Position numbers and translations under genes: made by a program | Shown: piece after piece, positions 1 through 6,552 of the stretch | Layout of the letters: each line of letters starts with the position of its first letter | Position numbering within the stretch: position 1 is the first letter of the stretch | The notes under the pieces: generated by a model | The model's database searches: none | The model's input: only the letters and a program-made list of their open reading frames with translations | What the model was told of the DNA's origin: nothing | From: Syntrophomonas sp. UBA4922 | GTDB taxonomy: Bacteria > Bacillota > Syntrophomonadia > Syntrophomonadales > Syntrophomonadaceae | Direction: 5' to 3' | Assembly: GCA_002398825.1 (NCBI GenBank) | Contig: DHBS01000017.1 | Location: 1 to 13,760, forward strand | Length of the DNA: 13,760 nucleotides

Positions 1-20
1 TCCTGACTTTCTGACTTATT
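1..20 (+). repeat. Left terminal inverted repeat of the insertion sequence
   Basis: TCCTGACTTTCTGACTTATT; 16 of the first 18 bases match the inverted copy at 1998-2015. The window starts here, so the outermost bases may be missing. Confidence 0.8.
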
Positions 21-42
21 GGAGAAGAATTGAGAAAAAAGG

Positions 43-78
43 TCCTCGAAGCGCCTTATTAAAGGAGGTTTTCGAGGA
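43..78 (+). terminator. Hairpin just inside the left IS end
   Basis: TCCTCGAA (43-50) pairs perfectly with TTCGAGGA (71-78), and CCTT (54-57) can pair with AAGG (62-65) inside the loop. T-rich sequence (TCTTTATT) follows. Such a structure near the left end of an IS can stop transcription coming in from flanking DNA, or hide the start of the transposase in read-through transcripts. The role is inferred; the pairing is seen directly. Confidence 0.5.
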
Positions 79-167
79 TCTTTATTCATAAAAAAGTTAA
101 TATATTTATCCTCTTATATCCTGTTTTAAGCTATAATATAAGTAGCATTTTATTGCGGAGGTTACTT

Positions 168-1934
168 ATGTACATTGCTATCACAGGATCGGGTAAAGCA
201 AGAGTGATTCAGTTTCGCGAAGATACTCATATACCAGGAACCCGGAAGAAGAAAATCCGCGTTGTTAAAACAATCGGGAATTATGAACGCATGTTGGCAG
301 AAGATCCCGATATCATTGAGAAGCTGAAAGAAGAAGCCAAGGCTTTGACGGCCGAGAAGAAGGCTTCCAATAAACCTCTAACAATTGAGCTTAGTTCGCA
401 GGATATCATTTCGCGCGATGATGTGACCCCTTCTTTTCGTTTCGGCCACGCTCTGGTCAAACAACTGTGGCAACGCATGGCGCTTGATCTCTTCTTTCGG
501 GAACAATGCAACAAACGCAATGCAGATGCTGTGGAGCGTGCTATTTATTACCTAGCGGCTCACCGTCTTGCCGACCCCTCGAGTATTCTCTTTTCAAGCC
601 GGGATCAAGAAAACTACGCAGGGCTTAGACCTCTTGGGCTGGATGTTTTCTATCAAGCTTTAAACACATTGTCTCAGCAGAAGGAAGCAGTCATCGAGCG
701 CCTTAATCGTTTCTTCGAAAGGAATACCAATCGCCATGGCCCCGAGGCGTACTATGATGTTACAACCTATGCTTTTGAGAGTACCAAGTGGGGCGAACTC
801 AGGATGTTTGGCTTTTCAAAGGATCACAAAAACAACGAAGTTCAGGTGGTAATGGGGCTGCTTCTAGATAATAACGGCATCCCGATTACATATGAGCTGT
901 TTCCCGGCAATACCATGGATCAGAATACCTTGACCAAGGCTGTAGAAAGACTAAAGGCAAAATATCGCTTGAAAAAGATTGTTATTGTTGCCGATCGGGG
1001 CTTGAATGGCGGAGATAATCTCGAGTTTCTTTATCGGGAAGGCCATGATTTTGTGATAAGCTATACGCTTAAACGCTCCTCACAGGAGCTAAAAGCCATG
1101 GCGCTTGACTCTGATGGTTGGAGCATGATAACAGATGCTAAGAGCGGTAAAATCCAAAGTAAGTCCAAGATATTGAAGCAGGTGTTAAAGGTTAAAATAC
1201 CGATGGTTACAGAAGAGAGTGCTGCTTCCAAGAAACGGGGACGTCCCCGGAAATATGAACTTATTGAAATCCCGGTAAATATTCATCTCACCTGGACAGA
1301 CAAACGAGCGACTAAGGATAAAGCCGACCGGGAGCGCATGATTGAAAAACTCAGGAAAAGACTTGATAAGCCTTACCAATTAAAGGCCGACCTCAAACGT
1401 GGCCGAAACCAGTATCTAAAGCTAGATGTCGATACAGACGGTTGCTGTTTGGATGAAGGCAAAATTGCGGAGGCTGAGCGCTATGATGGTTATTATGCCG
1501 TAATAACGAACAATCTTAACTACAGTACCGAAGAAGTCTCTAAGATCTATGGCGGACTTTGGCAAATCGAGGAAACCTTTCGCGTCCTTAAGACAGATCT
1601 TCGAGCCAGGCCGGTTTTCGTCTGGTCGGATGATCATATCCAGGGACACTTTATGCTCTGTTACCTATGTCTTAGTCTCCTACGCTATTCCCAGTATTTG
1701 CTCTTGCACGGGAAGAACGAAAGAATATCTGCCAGCAATATTATGGAGGCTTTCAGTCGCCCGCTGGCGATCGTCCTCGGTAATTATCCCAATAATGTGG
1801 TGACACCCACCCTGATACCCGAGAGTTATCTTCAGTTGGCCGAAGTTCTAGGGCTCCCTCCGCTGAAAACCAATATGACCTTAACTAATTTTCGAACGGC
1901 TACCAAACTGGATCTTTCCCTCAATCTGAAATAA
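168..1934 (+). CDS. IS1634-family DDE transposase
   Basis: This is the cut-and-paste transposase of the IS4/IS1634 group, 588 residues, a usual length. I start it at ATG 168, six bases after GCGGAGG (155-161), and not at the in-frame TTG at 153, which would sit inside that ribosome binding site. The DDE residues are visible: D197 in YYDVTTYAF, D276 in VADRGL, and E468 in the stretch YGGLWQIEETFRVLK. That last stretch follows the Y-(2)-R-(3)-E-(6)-K pattern of the IS4 superfamily, with L in place of R. Residues 355-362 (KKRGRPRK) form an AT-hook-like basic patch between the second D and the E, probably within the insertion domain. A TATAAT box at 132-137 is a plausible -10, but no good -35 is seen. 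No frameshift or stop interrupts the gene. Confidence 0.93.
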   Translation: MYIAITGSGKARVIQFREDTHIPGTRKKKIRVVKTIGNYERMLAEDPDIIEKLKEEAKALTAEKKASNKPLTIELSSQDIISRDDVTPSFRFGHALVKQLWQRMALDLFFREQCNKRNADAVERAIYYLAAHRLADPSSILFSSRDQENYAGLRPLGLDVFYQALNTLSQQKEAVIERLNRFFERNTNRHGPEAYYDVTTYAFESTKWGELRMFGFSKDHKNNEVQVVMGLLLDNNGIPITYELFPGNTMDQNTLTKAVERLKAKYRLKKIVIVADRGLNGGDNLEFLYREGHDFVISYTLKRSSQELKAMALDSDGWSMITDAKSGKIQSKSKILKQVLKVKIPMVTEESAASKKRGRPRKYELIEIPVNIHLTWTDKRATKDKADRERMIEKLRKRLDKPYQLKADLKRGRNQYLKLDVDTDGCCLDEGKIAEAERYDGYYAVITNNLNYSTEEVSKIYGGLWQIEETFRVLKTDLRARPVFVWSDDHIQGHFMLCYLCLSLLRYSQYLLLHGKNERISASNIMEAFSRPLAIVLGNYPNNVVTPTLIPESYLQLAEVLGLPPLKTNMTLTNFRTATKLDLSLNLK

Positions 1935-1995
1935 CAGGAGATTTTTCAACCCCTCAAATGCCCTCAAGCATAGTATCTGCGGTGCTTTTGACGAT

Positions 1996-2015
1996 CCTAT
2001 GTCATAAAGTCAGGA
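1996..2015 (-). repeat. Right terminal inverted repeat of the insertion sequence
   Basis: The plus strand reads CCTATGTCATAAAGTCAGGA. Its reverse complement matches the left end at 16 of 18 positions. It lies about 60 bases after the transposase stop codon, as expected for a compact IS. Confidence 0.8.
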
Positions 2016-2101
2016 CATGGCAATAAATAAACTTTATTTAATGTAATGATAAGGGAACTGGTCTTAAATGTGCGGATTGACCGATCTAACCCTGAATAGA
2101 T
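2016..2101. other. Short AT-rich gap next to the IS end
   Basis: No gene, clear promoter or ribosome binding site is seen here. The stretch is AT-rich and directly follows the right inverted repeat. Confidence 0.5.
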
Positions 2102-2470
2102 ATGACCACGATACGCAAGAAGACTATCTTTGCTCGTCGCTGCTATGTGAATGCAATATATCACATTTTAATATTAAATCCACTCCTTTTACTTTATTCC
2201 ATAGGAATAATCCTTTACACAAAAGAACATTTTGATTCGCAAAGAAATTTAGAAGGCAGATGGTCATTGAAGGTCGATAAGGTGATTATGAATCTTATCA
2301 TTGGCATAGTCTTCCTAATTGTAGGTATAAGGCCTATGGGTGCAGTAGGCTCTATAGGAGTCATAATTATTATTGTATATTCTTTGTTGGTAGGTTTATA
2401 TAAGACAGCAAGCAAAAAAGAAAGCGGCTCAACACCGCTTTCTAATTTTTTAAAAAGAAATAAGACCTGA
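2102..2470 (+). CDS. Doubtful small membrane protein, possibly a remnant
   Basis: I do not recognise this 122-residue ORF. It has hydrophobic segments at about residues 18-38 (IYHILILNPLLLLYSIGIIL), 62-76 and 80-98, with a lysine-rich tail, so if translated it would be a membrane protein with about three spans. Against it, ATG 2102 has no ribosome binding site, an in-frame stop lies at 2093-2095, and a strong terminator hairpin (2419-2443) falls inside the last codons. An internal ATG at 2289 after a weak AAGG is another possible start. Base composition is clearly more AT-rich than the genes downstream, which suggests foreign or decaying DNA beside the IS. It may be the tail of a disrupted gene. 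Confidence 0.35.
   Translation: MTTIRKKTIFARRCYVNAIYHILILNPLLLLYSIGIILYTKEHFDSQRNLEGRWSLKVDKVIMNLIIGIVFLIVGIRPMGAVGSIGVIIIIVYSLLVGLYKTASKKESGSTPLSNFLKRNKT
2419..2450. terminator. Bidirectional Rho-independent terminator
   Basis: AGAAAGCGG (2419-2427) pairs with CCGCTTTCT (2435-2443) around a 7-base loop. It is followed by AATTTTT on the plus strand and by a T-run (complement of AAAAAA, 2414-2419) on the minus strand. It can end transcripts from both sides. For the minus-strand gene at 2487-3005 it is well placed, about 45 bases after the stop. Confidence 0.8.
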
Positions 2471-2486
2471 ATATACCGGCGTAGCA

Positions 2487-3005
2487 TCAAACCTTTTTGG
2501 CTACGTTCTCCCCGAAAGGCTGGGTATAACCATCGGAAGTGCCCTTCTCAATATATTCCGCCGCCATTCCGGCAACATCGATAACCATTTTCATACAAGC
2601 CTTAAAGCGGTTTTTATCAAACCACTCGGGGTAATCCTGGTTAAGGGTTTTACAGTCCAGAGCGCCGTATTTTTCCCTGAATTCATGGGACATACCATTA
2701 AAGAATCTGTACAGGCCGGGATTACCGTAGAGCCGGTCCACACGATCCTGGAATTCGCCCTCCATGGGGTTTTTACGTCCATGCACCGCCCCGACAGCCA
2801 TAACTGCCCCGACCAGGGCTCCGCAATTGTGCCCGGCCAGTCCCATTCCGCCGCCGAACCCGGTAGCCAGTGCCACTGCCTCGGTGGGATATTCCGGAGC
2901 CACCCCGGTATCCAGAACCGCTTTGAGGACTGATTCTGCACAGTTAAGGCCAACTTTGAAATTATTTGCCGCATTATCTTTTACTTTTTCTACGAATTCG
3001 CTCAT
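2487..3005 (-). CDS. C_GCAxxG_C_C family protein (putative redox protein)
   Basis: This 172-residue protein belongs to the family named for spaced cysteines (C_GCAxxG_C_C), common in anaerobes and thought to have a redox or metal-linked role without a proven reaction. The conserved cysteines are visible: C22 in LNCAESVL, C61 in GHNCGALVGA, then C117 and C136 (FKACMKM). The glycine-rich TGFGGGMGLAGHNCGALVGAV region is typical. The core here reads CGALVG. The start is firm, because AAGGAGGGG lies a few bases upstream of ATG 3005 on the minus strand. No signal peptide is seen, so it should be cytoplasmic. It lies about 380 bases downstream of the decayed CoA-disulfide reductase on the same strand, probably as a separate transcript, and ends at a bidirectional terminator. 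Confidence 0.85.
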   Translation of the reverse strand: MSEFVEKVKDNAANNFKVGLNCAESVLKAVLDTGVAPEYPTEAVALATGFGGGMGLAGHNCGALVGAVMAVGAVHGRKNPMEGEFQDRVDRLYGNPGLYRFFNGMSHEFREKYGALDCKTLNQDYPEWFDKNRFKACMKMVIDVAGMAAEYIEKGTSDGYTQPFGENVAKKV

Positions 3006-3387
3006 TGATTCCCCTCCTTAATAACCATTCGACTTACTCCATCAGCATGATACTCAGCAACCTTGCCTTACCGCCCCCTTTGCTGTTTGGTACTACCCAT
3101 CACCCTAATGGTTTTCTTTCTATATATCTGTCTGAAGAAAACTCTTAAAACAGCACAGCTGCGTATTATGAGCCATATTGGAGTGCTGATAGTCAGAAGC
3201 CCTTACCGAATCGGCTATATGTATTAGTCTATATGTTATTATGATAAGGAATAATACTGGGATGGTCTATCAATTATTTAACAATCACTTTGAAATATCA
3301 TATTGGTGCCGGTAATTGTACAGGCCTCTGACCCAGCTGCCTTTATTCCAACTGAAAGCCAGTTGCGCTTAGCTCAAACCGCCCTGG
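3006..3387. other. Intergenic region without a gene
   Basis: Apart from the ribosome binding site of the downstream minus-strand gene (3011-3019), I see no convincing gene or full promoter. A small hairpin CAACTG/CAGTTG (3349-3365) follows the CoA-disulfide reductase remnant but lacks a T-run. The segment 3268-3284 nearly repeats a sequence in front of the Crp/Fnr gene. Confidence 0.5.
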
Positions 3388-3468
3388 CTAACTGATGGCC
3401 TGGAAAAGTTTAAATCCTCCGCTGATGTTTCTCACCTGATAACCCTTCTGTTTCAATATGCGAGCTGC
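3388..3468 (-). pseudogene. Out-of-frame remnant of a rhodanese domain C-terminus
   Basis: Read on the minus strand from 3468, 26 codons followed by TAG give AARILKQKGYQVRNISGGFK and a short tail. This is the typical end of a single-domain rhodanese, the last helix plus the 'GG' strand turn, as found fused to the C-terminus of CoA-disulfide reductases. It overlaps the end of the reductase ORF but in another frame. The catalytic cysteine loop and the first three quarters of the rhodanese are absent. I read it as what remains after an internal deletion that also shifted the frame. Confidence 0.75.
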
Positions 3469-4588
3469 CGGGGTAATAAGTGGCATGCGGAGCGGGATGG
3501 GTATGACAGGCCAGGTAGTTAATTCCCTGCTGGCCCAGTCGTTTTTCGTTGCTGCCGGTGACTGCCACCACCATATCCATGAACTTAAGGATGGCGGTAC
3601 CTTGGGTGCCGTTATATCTGGCCTGTCGGCCACAAATATGGTCGGCAGCCAACCTGCCCTGTTTGTTGGCTGGCCCGGCCAGAGGAACCAGAGCCGCTTT
3701 ACCGGTAACAAAATCCTTTACCTGAATGGCGTCGCCAACCGCATATATATTGGGGTCGGAAGTCTGCAGGCCATCGTTGACCAGAATGCCCCCGGAAGAT
3801 CCCAGAGCTAATCCAGCCGCTTCAGCCAAAGCGACCTCCGGGGCCACACCGATTCCCAGAACGGCCATATCGGCTGCTATAAATTGACCGCTCTGCAGTT
3901 CGACGCCTTCAACCCTGGAAGACCCCTTTAAGGCCACCACTTTATCATTCAGAATCAGGTTTACATTTTGGCGGCGTAAATACTGATGCAGGAACGCTGC
4001 CATTTCCGGATCCAGAGCGCCCATGACCTGTGCTGCGGACTCGATTACGGTGGTATTTATCCCTGATTGATGCAGGGCTTCCGCCATTTCCAGGCCAATA
4101 AAACCTGCGCCGATGATGGCCGCCGCCGCAGGCTGTTTGACGGTAACAAAATCTTTTATGAGATCACTGTCGGGAACATTGCGAACGGTAAAAACATTAG
4201 GCAGATTTATTCCGGGGATGTCAGGAATGATGGGATGGGCGCCGGGGGACAGTATCAGGTAGTCGTACTTTTCAACGTAAGTCTCCCCGGTGAGCAATTC
4301 CCTGACTTCAAGGGTTTTATCCTGGGGATGGATGCTGATCGCTTCATGGTGAGTGCGCACATCGATATTGAAGCGCTTGTGCATGGCCCGGGGGGTTTGC
4401 ACCAACAGGCTCTGTCTTTTGTTGATTACACCCCCCACATAGTAAGGCAATCCACAATTGGCAAAGGATATGTGTTCACCGCGTTCGATGATTACAATTT
4501 CAGCCGCTTCATCCAGCCTCCTGAGTCTCGCTGCCGCACTGGCTCCTCCGGCAACACCACCGACAATGACGATCTTCTTGCTCATCAT
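3410..4588 (-). CDS. CoA-disulfide reductase / NADH oxidase-like protein, C-terminally deleted
   Basis: This is an FAD-dependent pyridine nucleotide-disulfide oxidoreductase of the CoA-disulfide reductase, NADH oxidase and polysulfide reductase group. Numbered from ATG 4588, it shows the FAD motif GGVAGGASAA at 10-19, the redox cysteine C45 in FANCGLPYYVGG, the NAD motif GAGFIG at 160-165, and YAVGDA with D286 for FAD. Relatives have about 440 residues, or about 550 with a fused rhodanese. Here homology stops near residue 376 (HATYYPGSS), early in the dimerisation domain, and 16 unrelated residues follow. The rhodanese tail lies in another frame just beyond, so this is probably a pseudogene product. 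AAAGGAG (about 4593-4599) favours the second ATG (4585). It is divergent from the Crp/Fnr gene. Confidence 0.85.
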   Translation of the reverse strand: MMSKKIVIVGGVAGGASAAARLRRLDEAAEIVIIERGEHISFANCGLPYYVGGVINKRQSLLVQTPRAMHKRFNIDVRTHHEAISIHPQDKTLEVRELLTGETYVEKYDYLILSPGAHPIIPDIPGINLPNVFTVRNVPDSDLIKDFVTVKQPAAAAIIGAGFIGLEMAEALHQSGINTTVIESAAQVMGALDPEMAAFLHQYLRRQNVNLILNDKVVALKGSSRVEGVELQSGQFIAADMAVLGIGVAPEVALAEAAGLALGSSGGILVNDGLQTSDPNIYAVGDAIQVKDFVTGKAALVPLAGPANKQGRLAADHICGRQARYNGTQGTAILKFMDMVVAVTGSNEKRLGQQGINYLACHTHPAPHATYYPGSSHIETEGLSGEKHQRRI

Positions 4589-4671
4589 AATTCTCCTTTC
4601 CAGGTTGTCTCGGACGATAAATTATCCGCTCGCAATATTACAGTGCTTTCAACCCCGCCGCCACATCTTCT

Positions 4672-4700
4672 TTGCTGATTTTTTCACGATGATATATGAT
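4672..4700 (+). promoter_or_regulatory. Possible promoter of the Crp/Fnr-type gene
   Basis: TTGCTG (4672-4677) and TATGAT (4695-4700) are separated by 17 bases. The start point would be near 4707, leaving a leader of about 50 bases before ATG 4758. Each box differs from consensus, so this is moderate support only. Confidence 0.45.
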
Positions 4701-4728
4701 AACAATAGACCAAGGCTCAGATACCGGA

Positions 4729-4745
4729 TATCAATTATTTGACAA
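4729..4745. promoter_or_regulatory. Candidate operator in front of the Crp/Fnr-type gene
   Basis: TATCAATTATTTGACAA holds the inverted repeat TCAA-N4-TTGA and overlaps the start of the likely ribosome binding site (AAGGA, 4744-4748). A copy with one mismatch lies at 3268-3284. The half-sites resemble FNR half-sites in swapped order, so this is not a standard FNR box. Binding by the adjacent regulator is a guess. Confidence 0.3.
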
Positions 4746-4757
4746 GGATAATTACAA

Positions 4758-5453
4758 ATGCCAGAATCTTTTAGCTATTCACTGGAGAGTCTGCCTTTCC
4801 TGACCTGTATTGAACCCGAACTGGTAACCACGCTGTGCAAGAGGGCGGCCATGTCAACCCATGTAAAACAGGGCGAGGCTTTATACAGGCAGGGAGATAT
4901 TTCCGATGTCTTATTTGTGGTCCAAAAAGGGACCTTTAAATCTGTTTGGGTGAATCAGGAAGGCAAAGAGATTATATTGCAGTTGTCGGGAAAGGGCTCA
5001 TTTCTGGGCGAGAATTCCATCTGCGATAAAACCAGGCATTTGACCTCGGCTATAGCCATGGTGGATTCCCGGGTGTGCATTCTCACCCGCGACAACCTGG
5101 AGGAAGTTATTCGGGAATCGCCAGGACTGGCGCTTCAAGTTATCTGTAACCTGGGCAACCGGCTGCGCGCTTTTTCCCAGGAGGTGCTTGATTTCCGTAT
5201 CGGTTCGACCCGGGAGAGGGTGCTTAAACTTCTGATCAAACTGGCCGCCGAGTACGGCGAACCATGCCCAGAGGGTACTAGAATAAATATGAGACTCACT
5301 CAGTACGAGATATCCTGTTTCATCGGTGCTTCCCGGGTGATGGTGGCGCAAACCTTGAAAAGGCTGATTGCTGAAAACCAGGTGACTCGTGACAAGAACC
5401 AGTATATTCTGATTGATCCTGAGGGTGTCCGCGGTTCGTGCTGCTCAGGGTGA
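4758..5453 (+). CDS. Crp/Fnr-family transcriptional regulator
   Basis: This 231-residue protein has the usual layout: an N-terminal cyclic-nucleotide-type beta-barrel (about 15-125), a dimer helix and a C-terminal winged helix (about 150-220). In the effector pocket region GSFLGENSICDKTRHLTSA, the arginine-serine pair that CRP uses to hold cAMP is replaced by L-T, so cAMP is unlikely to be the ligand. The recognition helix reads SRVMVAQTLKRL from S192. The Glu and Arg that CRP and FNR use for base contacts are V194 and Q198 here, so a different DNA site is expected. Eight cysteines are scattered along the chain, including a CC pair near the C-terminus (GSCCSG), without a clear FeS motif. It is divergent from the CoA-disulfide reductase gene, suggesting that gene as a target. 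AAGGA lies nine bases before ATG. Confidence 0.9.
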   Translation: MPESFSYSLESLPFLTCIEPELVTTLCKRAAMSTHVKQGEALYRQGDISDVLFVVQKGTFKSVWVNQEGKEIILQLSGKGSFLGENSICDKTRHLTSAIAMVDSRVCILTRDNLEEVIRESPGLALQVICNLGNRLRAFSQEVLDFRIGSTRERVLKLLIKLAAEYGEPCPEGTRINMRLTQYEISCFIGASRVMVAQTLKRLIAENQVTRDKNQYILIDPEGVRGSCCSG

Positions 5454-5486
5454 TGAAACGCAGTCCCCGGCCATGATCCCAAGACG

Positions 5487-5513
5487 AAAACAGACCCGCC
5501 AGGGGTCTGTTTT
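5487..5513. terminator. Symmetrical terminator between convergent genes
   Basis: AAAACAGACCC (5487-5497) pairs perfectly with GGGTCTGTTTT (5503-5513) around a 5-base loop. The A and T ends of the stem supply a T-run on both strands, so it can serve the Crp/Fnr gene and the convergent hydrolase gene. Confidence 0.85.
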
Positions 5514-5528
5514 CCGTTAAAAGACCGG

Positions 5529-6428
5529 TTATTTCAGGGTCTTATCTAGAAAGTCCAGAACATGGCTGATGCTTTCCGGGTTGGTAAAACCATGGCCATC
5601 ATGACCCATACCGGGCATGGTTACCAACTGTACCTTATCCTTTCCCAAAACCGCTTCCAATTTCTTGGTGAGTTCGGTTGACTGCTGGTAAGGAACCAGG
5701 GTGTCAGCGGTGCCGTGCTGAATGTAAAACGGGGGATCATCCGGGGTTATATAATTGGCGGCATTTACCAGCTGTACCAGCTCTGGAACCAGGGTGATTC
5801 TATTACCCACATACTTTGACCCATACGAATCCAAAACATCCATCTTTTCACCGTTAATACCGCTTGTTTTGAATTGCTGATCCATAGTGGCGAGATCCAC
5901 CGGGCCGCACCAGTCCACCACCGCTTGAACCCGGTCGGAAAAACGAGTGTACCCCATACTCAGGTCCTGCAATTCCTGAACGCCTGAAGAGGTCCCTGCC
6001 AGGGCTGCCAGGGCGCCGCCGGCTGAACTACCCCATACCGCAAGTTTGTTGGGATCCAGATGATATTTGCCTGCATTGGCGCGAATGAAGCGGATGGCGG
6101 CCTTTACGTCCTGAATCTGCGCGGGAGCAATCGCCTCCCCGCTCAGGCGATAATTAACGGCTACTACCGCATAACCGCGCTTCAACCCGGCTTTGGCGAT
6201 TTCAGTGTCGGGACCCGTCTTGTCTCCGCCGCACCAACCGCCGCCGTGGATTGAAATGATGACCGGATAAGGTGCTTCAAATCCATCGGGAAGAAAGATA
6301 TCCAGCTGCTGAGCCGGTGACGAGCCATAGGAAATATCCACGTAGGTGTCTTGACTGGCGTAAAGGGAACTGGCAACGATTATTAGTACCAATAATACCG
6401 CGAACATTACGGAAATCCGCTTATACAT
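5529..6428 (-). CDS. Secreted or lipid-anchored-side alpha/beta hydrolase (esterase, BD-FAE/HSL-like)
   Basis: This 299-residue serine esterase-type hydrolase has an N-terminal signal peptide or anchor: basic MYKR, a hydrophobic stretch at about 7-22, and a possible cleavage after SLYA. It should act outside the membrane. The oxyanion motif HGGGW lies at 61-65, the nucleophile elbow GSSAG has S135, D242 lies in HGTADTLVP, and the catalytic histidine is H276 or H279 in GMGHDGHGF. The layout matches acetyl-esterase/feruloyl-esterase-like enzymes that cleave ester bonds of small substrates; the substrate cannot be told. GGAGGG sits six bases upstream of ATG 6428. It is 124 bases downstream of the lyase gene on the same strand with a likely terminator between, so it is probably a separate unit. 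Confidence 0.88.
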   Translation of the reverse strand: MYKRISVMFAVLLVLIIVASSLYASQDTYVDISYGSSPAQQLDIFLPDGFEAPYPVIISIHGGGWCGGDKTGPDTEIAKAGLKRGYAVVAVNYRLSGEAIAPAQIQDVKAAIRFIRANAGKYHLDPNKLAVWGSSAGGALAALAGTSSGVQELQDLSMGYTRFSDRVQAVVDWCGPVDLATMDQQFKTSGINGEKMDVLDSYGSKYVGNRITLVPELVQLVNAANYITPDDPPFYIQHGTADTLVPYQQSTELTKKLEAVLGKDKVQLVTMPGMGHDGHGFTNPESISHVLDFLDKTLK

Positions 6429-6490
6429 TTTTACCCTCCACTATGATATTATCAGCTGTCTATAAATCGGATCTACTCTATAAAAACCCT

Positions 6491-6532
6491 ACAATATTTC
6501 ACAGCCCTGTCTTGCACCAAGTAAAATATTGT
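6491..6532 (-). terminator. Likely terminator of the lyase gene
   Basis: ACAATATTT (6491-6499) pairs with AAATATTGT (6524-6532), a 9-base stem with a 24-base loop. On the minus strand it is followed by AGGGTTTTT. It sits about 20 bases beyond the lyase stop codon. The stem is AT-rich and the loop long, so strength is uncertain. Confidence 0.45.
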
Positions 6533-6552
6533 GGCCTTCTAAAATCAGGAAA

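Larger units (their letters stand above)
1..2015 (+). mobile_element. IS1634-family insertion sequence, almost complete
   Basis: The window opens with TCCTGACTTTCTGACTTA, and the reverse complement of 1998-2015 reads TCCTGACTTTATGACATA, so 16 of 18 bases match as terminal inverted repeats. Between them is one intact transposase gene on the plus strand. The reverse complement of the right end continues outward as TG, so the true ends may be two or so bases further out (right end at 2017) and the left end may be clipped by the window edge. A target duplication cannot be tested because the left flank is missing. Family assignment rests on the transposase type and the element length of about 2 kb. 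Both ends and the ORF look intact, so the copy may still be active. Confidence 0.85.

Noticed and set aside
1237..1248. 12-base perfect palindrome GGGGACGTCCCC
   Set aside because: It lies inside the transposase gene in the AT-hook codons; a few such palindromes are expected by chance in a window of this size.
3349..3365. Hairpin CAACTG/CAGTTG as terminator of the reductase gene
   Set aside because: Only six pairs and no T-run on the minus strand, so it is not convincing as a terminator.
4067..4678. 203-residue plus-strand ORF opposite the reductase gene
   Set aside because: It is the antisense shadow of a well-supported FAD/NAD oxidoreductase and its translation resembles no protein.
4729..4745. 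Standard FNR box in front of the Crp/Fnr gene
   Set aside because: The half-sites are in swapped order (ATCAA-N4-TTGAC instead of TTGAT-N4-ATCAA), so it is listed only as a candidate operator.
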